Shown one piece after another: positions 47,919 through 64,000 of a DNA stretch of 64,000 nucleotides (positions are counted from its first letter, which is position 1; every line of letters starts with the position of its first letter). Below the pieces are notes generated by a model. The model saw nothing but the letters and a program-made list of their open reading frames with translations. It was not told where the DNA came from and ran no database searches. A program made the translations under genes and the position numbers. Origin of the DNA: Oryzias latipes (Eukaryota > Chordata > Actinopteri > Beloniformes > Adrianichthyidae); the NCBI RefSeq assembly GCF_002234675.1, contig NC_019864.2:15269582-15333581 (forward strand). The letters run 5' to 3'.

Positions 47919-50690
47919 CCTTATATTTTATTCTGTATAATTTCTGTCCTCTGTTGTGTGGTACATATGTAGTATATCCGTTTTCAATCATAGTTCGTTG
48001 GGATTTGTCTGGACTTTGCCATTTTTTTTTGTTCAAAGTGCCAGGCCACCAGAAAATCTCTCCTTACTGACATTTTAGGATTTCTCTCCTTCGTCATTTG
48101 TCATCCAGGGTTTCAGCATTTAACCACTGTTCCTCCTTCTCTGAAAACAGAAATGTAAGCATTTCAGGCAGGAGGCTGGTGTTTATTAATGCAATATTCA
48201 TATTTCACGAACAATTAAAAGGTGGGATGGTTAGGAAATCTGGCACAAAAGACTTCACCAAATGCTGTTGTTGTGCACGATTTACACTCTGTGCAGTTCA
48301 AGTTCAACCAAATGGAGCCGGTATTGTAAATGCACACAATAGTCGTAGTACGTTTGCCTGCCATATCTAAATATTCAAAAGGGTGGCATCTTAAGCTACC
48401 AGGTGCTGAATTTATGACATAATCTTTATATTTTATCATGTGCTTAATCAGTGGGAAACTGATACACATCTGAGCATTGTACATGAGTGAAATTTTCTTA
48501 AAACCTGTACTTCTTGTACTCTTTAATATCTTATAAAGGGAGTAGATGAGTCAGCAGGGAGAAGATGGAGATTCAGGCCACTGAATGGACTATATATTGA
48601 AAGGAATCAACAACTGGCTGCCTTATTTCTGAAGTCCAGGGCCTTATGCCATCTTTGAAAAGACTGTGTACAACTTTGATGTTAAAATATCTGCAGAACC
48701 ATCCAGAGCTTCATCCAACCAAGGCAGCTGTTACGCTGATACTTTCAGTAGTATTTCTTATTCCGTTTTTCTTCTTCTTTTTTTCGTGTGTTGCAGTGTT
48801 AAACTATGGTTGAACTTGTATAGGTTAACTAGTTGGCTAGGTTTGCCCTGAACCTAGGTGGATTTTGACAATATGCTATGCTGTTACTTCACGAAAAACC
48901 ACGGCAGGCACATTTTCAGTCTTATCTGTTCAGTTGTTTTGAAAATGCTGCATTCCCAACTTGGATCACAGTGTCAGTGGTATGGCGATTTGTTTTGCTA
49001 CCCAGAAGGCCCAGAAGCTGACACGTATGTCATCTGGAGATGAGAGGGAAAATGATGTTTGTAGAGGTCCGGCCTTGTGTCCATACCAAAGACGATCAAT
49101 TTGAGATTACCACACATAGAAATAACTCCAAGTAACCATTCGAAACAACGGGAAGCAGGCAGCCACACAGATATTAGAATTCTATTGCATTTGAGGAAAA
49201 TAATTTAGTTGCGTAAACCTTATGTACAGTTTGTAAATTTGTGAAAAGGTCACCGTCCTATGTTTTATAGGCAACCATGGACCTGAAAGCATGTTGAAAC
49301 CATCACTGCTAGCCAGGTAGGCTCTGTGACACAGTAGGACGCTTGCTTGAGTTTTTTGGCTATTGTCAATGTTGTACAAGTCATGTTTAAGCTCCATCTG
49401 TAAATAGGATAGATACATAGAGATTTGATGTATCAAGACACTATATTATGGCCATTATTCTAGCTAAGTATGTGCCATTTAAAAAGAAAAAAAGGCTTAA
49501 CAGATTTATAGTTGGAAAGATAATGTATGTTGTGTGTTACATTTCTGGCTCTGTGTTGTAACAGTAATGCTGTCTGGTCTTGCTTGCTGATTTTATTTTA
49601 TTTTTTTTTTTTTTTTAAAGGTAATGGGGCTCTGCTGTTGCAGAAGTGGTGTGTGCTTTGAGCAGGATCAATAGCATGATGTATTGAGAAAAAAAAAACA
49701 CTTGTGATACTGTTAGCTGGTTGCAGACATTTCTGTGACGGACATTGTGCTCAGAGTTTTTCAGCAGACACTGGAAAAAAAAAGAAAAAAAACAACTTGT
49801 GTTTCAACAAAGTTTGGAGGTTAACGTGATTGCACTAAATTTTTACAACACATGGCTTTGCCACATCTTTCTGAAAAAAAAAGAAAAGAAAAGATGGATG
49901 CCCGCATAAAAAAGAAGAAAGAAACATTTTTTGACAAGATGAGTACAGAAATTAATGGACTGTCAGAAAATGAATAATTGTCTTGTAGCAAAATGTGCTT
50001 TAATCTCAGTGAGATACACATTTCTTACTCATTCTCATACACGAGAATACAAAGCATTGAGGGAAAAAAAAGTTAAATAACCTTTTAAAACCTACATGCT
50101 CATTATGTTGATTAATGATTGTACGCACGCATGTGTGATCACTTCTGTTGTGTTTTGCATTCTTGGTAACCACTGTCTTTTGTGATTTGGGCAGGTTCTG
50201 TTAACCAGACTGGCAGTGCTAGTTCCATTTTTATTACATAACCTTGTTTTTTTTGCTGTTTACTAAGTTAATGTTATTCTATATGTTATGTTGACTACAG
50301 GTTTTTTGATGATTTCTTATTTTGCAAAAAGCATTTGTGAAAATACTGAGTACTTACTCTCTTTTTATTTCTTTTCTAACAACATGGCACTGATATTTGA
50401 ATTTGACTGAAGGAAATGCACCTCCTTATGATTACAGAAACTCCATCAAGCAGTGACTCTGATTCTTAACCTTTTACTGATCCAAATCTGTATGACTATG
50501 TTGTCCATTTTTACTATTAGAAAAAAAAAGAAGAAAACCCTCCTCTGTGATGTTGTCTGGTGTTCTGCTTAATGTACAGTAGCTTGTTAATATTGCAAAT
50601 GCATTGTTTCTTTTTTCAATGGAAAGTACTCACTGGTGAGATTTTTAAAGTGGTTTTAAAAGCCAATAAACCTTTTTTTAAGGAATGTTG
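47919..50690 (+). other. rfx7: 3' UTR of rfx7
   Basis: Follows the stop codon with no coding signal, many A- and T-runs, and a poly(A) signal AATAAA at 50665-50670. This gives about 2.8 kb of 3' UTR. Earlier AATAAA-like sites are not obvious. Confidence 0.65.
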
Positions 50691-52227
50691 TGGTCACGTA
50701 TTTTCTGGAAAAGTCCTTTAAATTGCCTCACAGCATGGTTAAAAACTAAACAATATCAAACTTTACTTTTGATCAAAAATTAGTAACATAAGTGTGCAAG
50801 TATTTAAGATTTGGTATTTACTTAAGGTGGCACTGGTTATGCTGTAGACACTAAAAACTATTCCTTGAAAGTCTAAGAATTAGAGTATAGACCTTTCAAC
50901 TCAGAAGCTGTTAATTAGATTTTTGCCCAACTCTTAAGATGAAAGTGTTCATTATTTCACACAAATAAACAACAACTTGTGATTCATTTGCTTTAAATAA
51001 ATCCTTATATTTGTCCAGATACATTAATGCAGCTGAAATCATTTCCATCTCCCTCTGACCATGAGGTTGGAGGTCATCAGCTCTTCAGATGACATCTGAA
51101 GTCAGGGGGGGTTGACCTCTTCTTTGGAAGAGGTTTCAGCCAATCACAGTTCAGATCACTGCTCCTTCACTCTGCTTTCCCAGGGCCTCATGGTATTCAA
51201 ACATGTTAATGACCTTAACCCTATTGATCATGGCCAAACAGATGGACCTTAAGCCATGTGGAGCATGGTGGACAGCTCAGCCTCCACAGTTTGACATATA
51301 GTGATTTGGCTAAATCTGCAAGGAAAGTATCATTGTTGGATAACCTCCTCCTGATTTAGAGTTTCATATTATACTATAGTAGTTTCACAAGGCAGTTCAT
51401 TTTGATATCATTTGATCATATTTATGCAAAGGAAATGTTTTTGATTGAGGTCCACCATTCTATCTTTTAAGATGTAAAATATATATATATATTTGCACAG
51501 AAAACCAAGTAACACTGAGGCATATGTTTTGTTTTAAAATTCAGCACAGATTTTTGTTTTTTTTCCAATATATGTCCAAATTATCTTAAGTTGTTTTTTC
51601 TGAAACCATCTCATTTGACATCTGCTCTAAATAATATCTTCAAGGGTTTAGATGACGAAATCAATAGTTGGCTGCAATCAATATATAATTACACTCTTGT
51701 GTCCTCATTTGATTGGATATTGAAGTGCGGAGGTGCTTGCTTGTGATGCTAATCCTTTGGACAGCATTTGCAGACACAGGTACAAATGGAGTTTTAGAGG
51801 TTTTGCAGGTTTAGAAGTATGTGCCAGTCTGAAAATATGACCTGTAAAAAAAGAAAACAAGAGAAAGTTATTTTGCTGTTACAGCATCTCTGGTGTCTCA
51901 GCAAGAGCCCATTGTACTGCTCAAGAATGAAGGCTGTGAGATGGGAGGGTCATTGTCAAAAGGCATGGTCACCAGATCAATATTTGAATTCATTAAGCAG
52001 CTGAGCTGAAGCCATCAATACCGTTTCATAATTAACAGATTCTGTGTTTGAAGCAGATGCTGTCCGGTTCTTTTTTTTTATCATTATTTTTGTAGCAACT
52101 GGTTTTCAGCTAGTTTTGGTGAAATTTGAATGCAGTCAAATCTTTCCGACATGTATGATCATTTCATATTTTTATATGTTTAGTTGTGATAAAACACATA
52201 TATAATGTATAAAAAATTTGAGAAACA
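50691..52227. other. Intergenic sequence between rfx7 and prtg
   Basis: No gene seen. An (AT)n tract lies at about 51479-51491. A somewhat GC-richer block at 51040-51300 contains a CCAAT box (about 51141) but no exon. A SINE follows at 52228-52492, and 52493-52919 is AT-rich with nothing recognisable. Confidence 0.6.
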
Positions 52228-52492
52228 TCCATCCATTCATTTTCTCAACCCACTATATCCCTGTTGGTGTCATGAGGTCATATGAGTTTGTCCCAGCTAC
52301 TGTTGGGTGAAGGTAGGGTCCACCCTGGACAGGTTGCCAGTGTATCAAAGGGCACACAAGAGAGGAAACCTAGAGTGACCACAGAACACAGGATGAACAT
52401 GCAAGCTACACACAAAAAAGTCCCAGCCGGAATTCGAACTCGGGCCTTATCACTGTGATACAAGAGTGCTAACCCCTGTGCCACCAAGCAGC
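52228..52492 (-). repeat. tRNA-derived SINE, minus orientation (intergenic rfx7-prtg)
   Basis: On the minus strand it reads from GCTGCTTGGTGGCACAGGGG through TTCGAATTCC (B-box-like) to GGATATAGTGGGTTGAGAAA and an ATGGATGG tail. Diverged copy of the same SINE family. Confidence 0.7.
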
Positions 52493-52919
52493 TGAGTTAT
52501 GAGCTAATGCTTTTTAATAACTAAAATTTAGTATATGTACAGAGAGGAGAGCGTTTTAGATATTTAATATTAGAAATATGTAAGAGCTGACAAGTCTATT
52601 TATGACTGAGAGTAATTATAATTGAATTAATGACATTTGTATGCGATGAATGTGTATATGTTTCAATTAATTCATGACTAATTATTCAAAATTATACATA
52701 TCTCTGTATAGATATACATTTCTGTTGTTTGTCTTGTATTGTTTTATTTTGTTTTGATTCCTTGAAATAAACCATTTCCAAATCCAAAACGGTTTCAGTA
52801 AGTTTAATGAGAGTACTTGCAAAGACGAAAAGATGAATAAGAGGTATTCAGATAGTTTCTCCAAAGCGTGTATTATGCAATATGTAAGTAAACACCTGTT
52901 TTTCCTAAGGAGGATAGCT

Positions 52920-53161
52920 GAAAAACAAAATCACAGGAAGTCAAAACTCCCTCTGGTCCCTCTTTCCACTTTTGAGTTCATAGTGCGCATGCGTGAGGCA
53001 GCGGGGTGGACCACCCCTGCACCCCAGCAGGGTCTTTGGTGGTCCAGTCTGGTGCGTTCATATCAGGTTTGGACATCTCACGAGGAGCACGCAGGTCAGC
53101 GGCGTCTCGAGGAGGGAGGGGAAAAATGCCCCAACAGTCCGGATAAATGCCGCATTTTAAA
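52920..53161 (+). promoter_or_regulatory. prtg: Likely promoter / 5' UTR of prtg
   Basis: A GC-richer block directly precedes the signal-peptide exon. It contains GGGGTGGACCACCCC at about 53006 (an inverted GGGTGG/CCACCC, KLF/SP-like). No TATA box is seen at a convincing spacing. The transcription start is unknown. Confidence 0.4.

Positions 53162-64000
<10,839 letters not shown>

Overview
The window is vertebrate nuclear DNA, most likely from a spiny-rayed (percomorph) teleost. It is AT-rich, its genes are split into many short exons with GT-AG introns, it carries fish-type tRNA-derived SINEs and small TTAA-flanked DNA transposons, and all four genes have clear vertebrate orthologues. I rebuilt the gene models by hand from splice sites. 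In every gene the exon phases join without a frame break.

Layout: cgnl1 (paracingulin, minus strand, coding 11402 to 504, first non-coding exon near 13.7-13.8 kb), then tcf12 (E-protein bHLH factor, minus, coding 25864 to 16030, starting from the internal short-isoform exon), then about 10 kb without a recognisable gene, then rfx7 (RFX-family transcription factor, plus, coding 36473 to 47918, long 3' UTR to about 50.69 kb), then about 2.5 kb of intergenic DNA, then prtg (protogenin, plus, coding from 53162, running off the right edge inside the cytoplasmic tail). The order and divergent orientation match the human chromosome 15q21 block PRTG-RFX7-TCF12-CGNL1. The genes that lie between them in mammals (NEDD4, TEX9, MNS1, ZNF280D) are not visible here, so this is either a compacted locus or one copy of a teleost genome-duplication pair.

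The four genes are neighbours by ancestry and do not form a pathway: a junction scaffold, two DNA-binding regulators and a neural Ig/FN3 receptor.

The most interesting non-genic content is a group of TTAA-flanked elements. A 1507-bp element in a tcf12 intron has matching terminal inverted repeats, perfect TTAA duplications, and two inward-facing gene starts: a THAP zinc-finger start on one strand and an acidic protein with a QPYRFEP motif on the other. At least four shorter elements elsewhere, with different inverted repeats but also TTAA sites, carry a relic of the same QPYxFEP reading frame. The second notable point is an AT-AC (U12-type) intron in the DNA-binding domain of rfx7. A GC-AG intron in tcf12, an apparent absence of the tcf12 long-isoform exons, and a cgnl1 product lacking both conserved ends are also reported.
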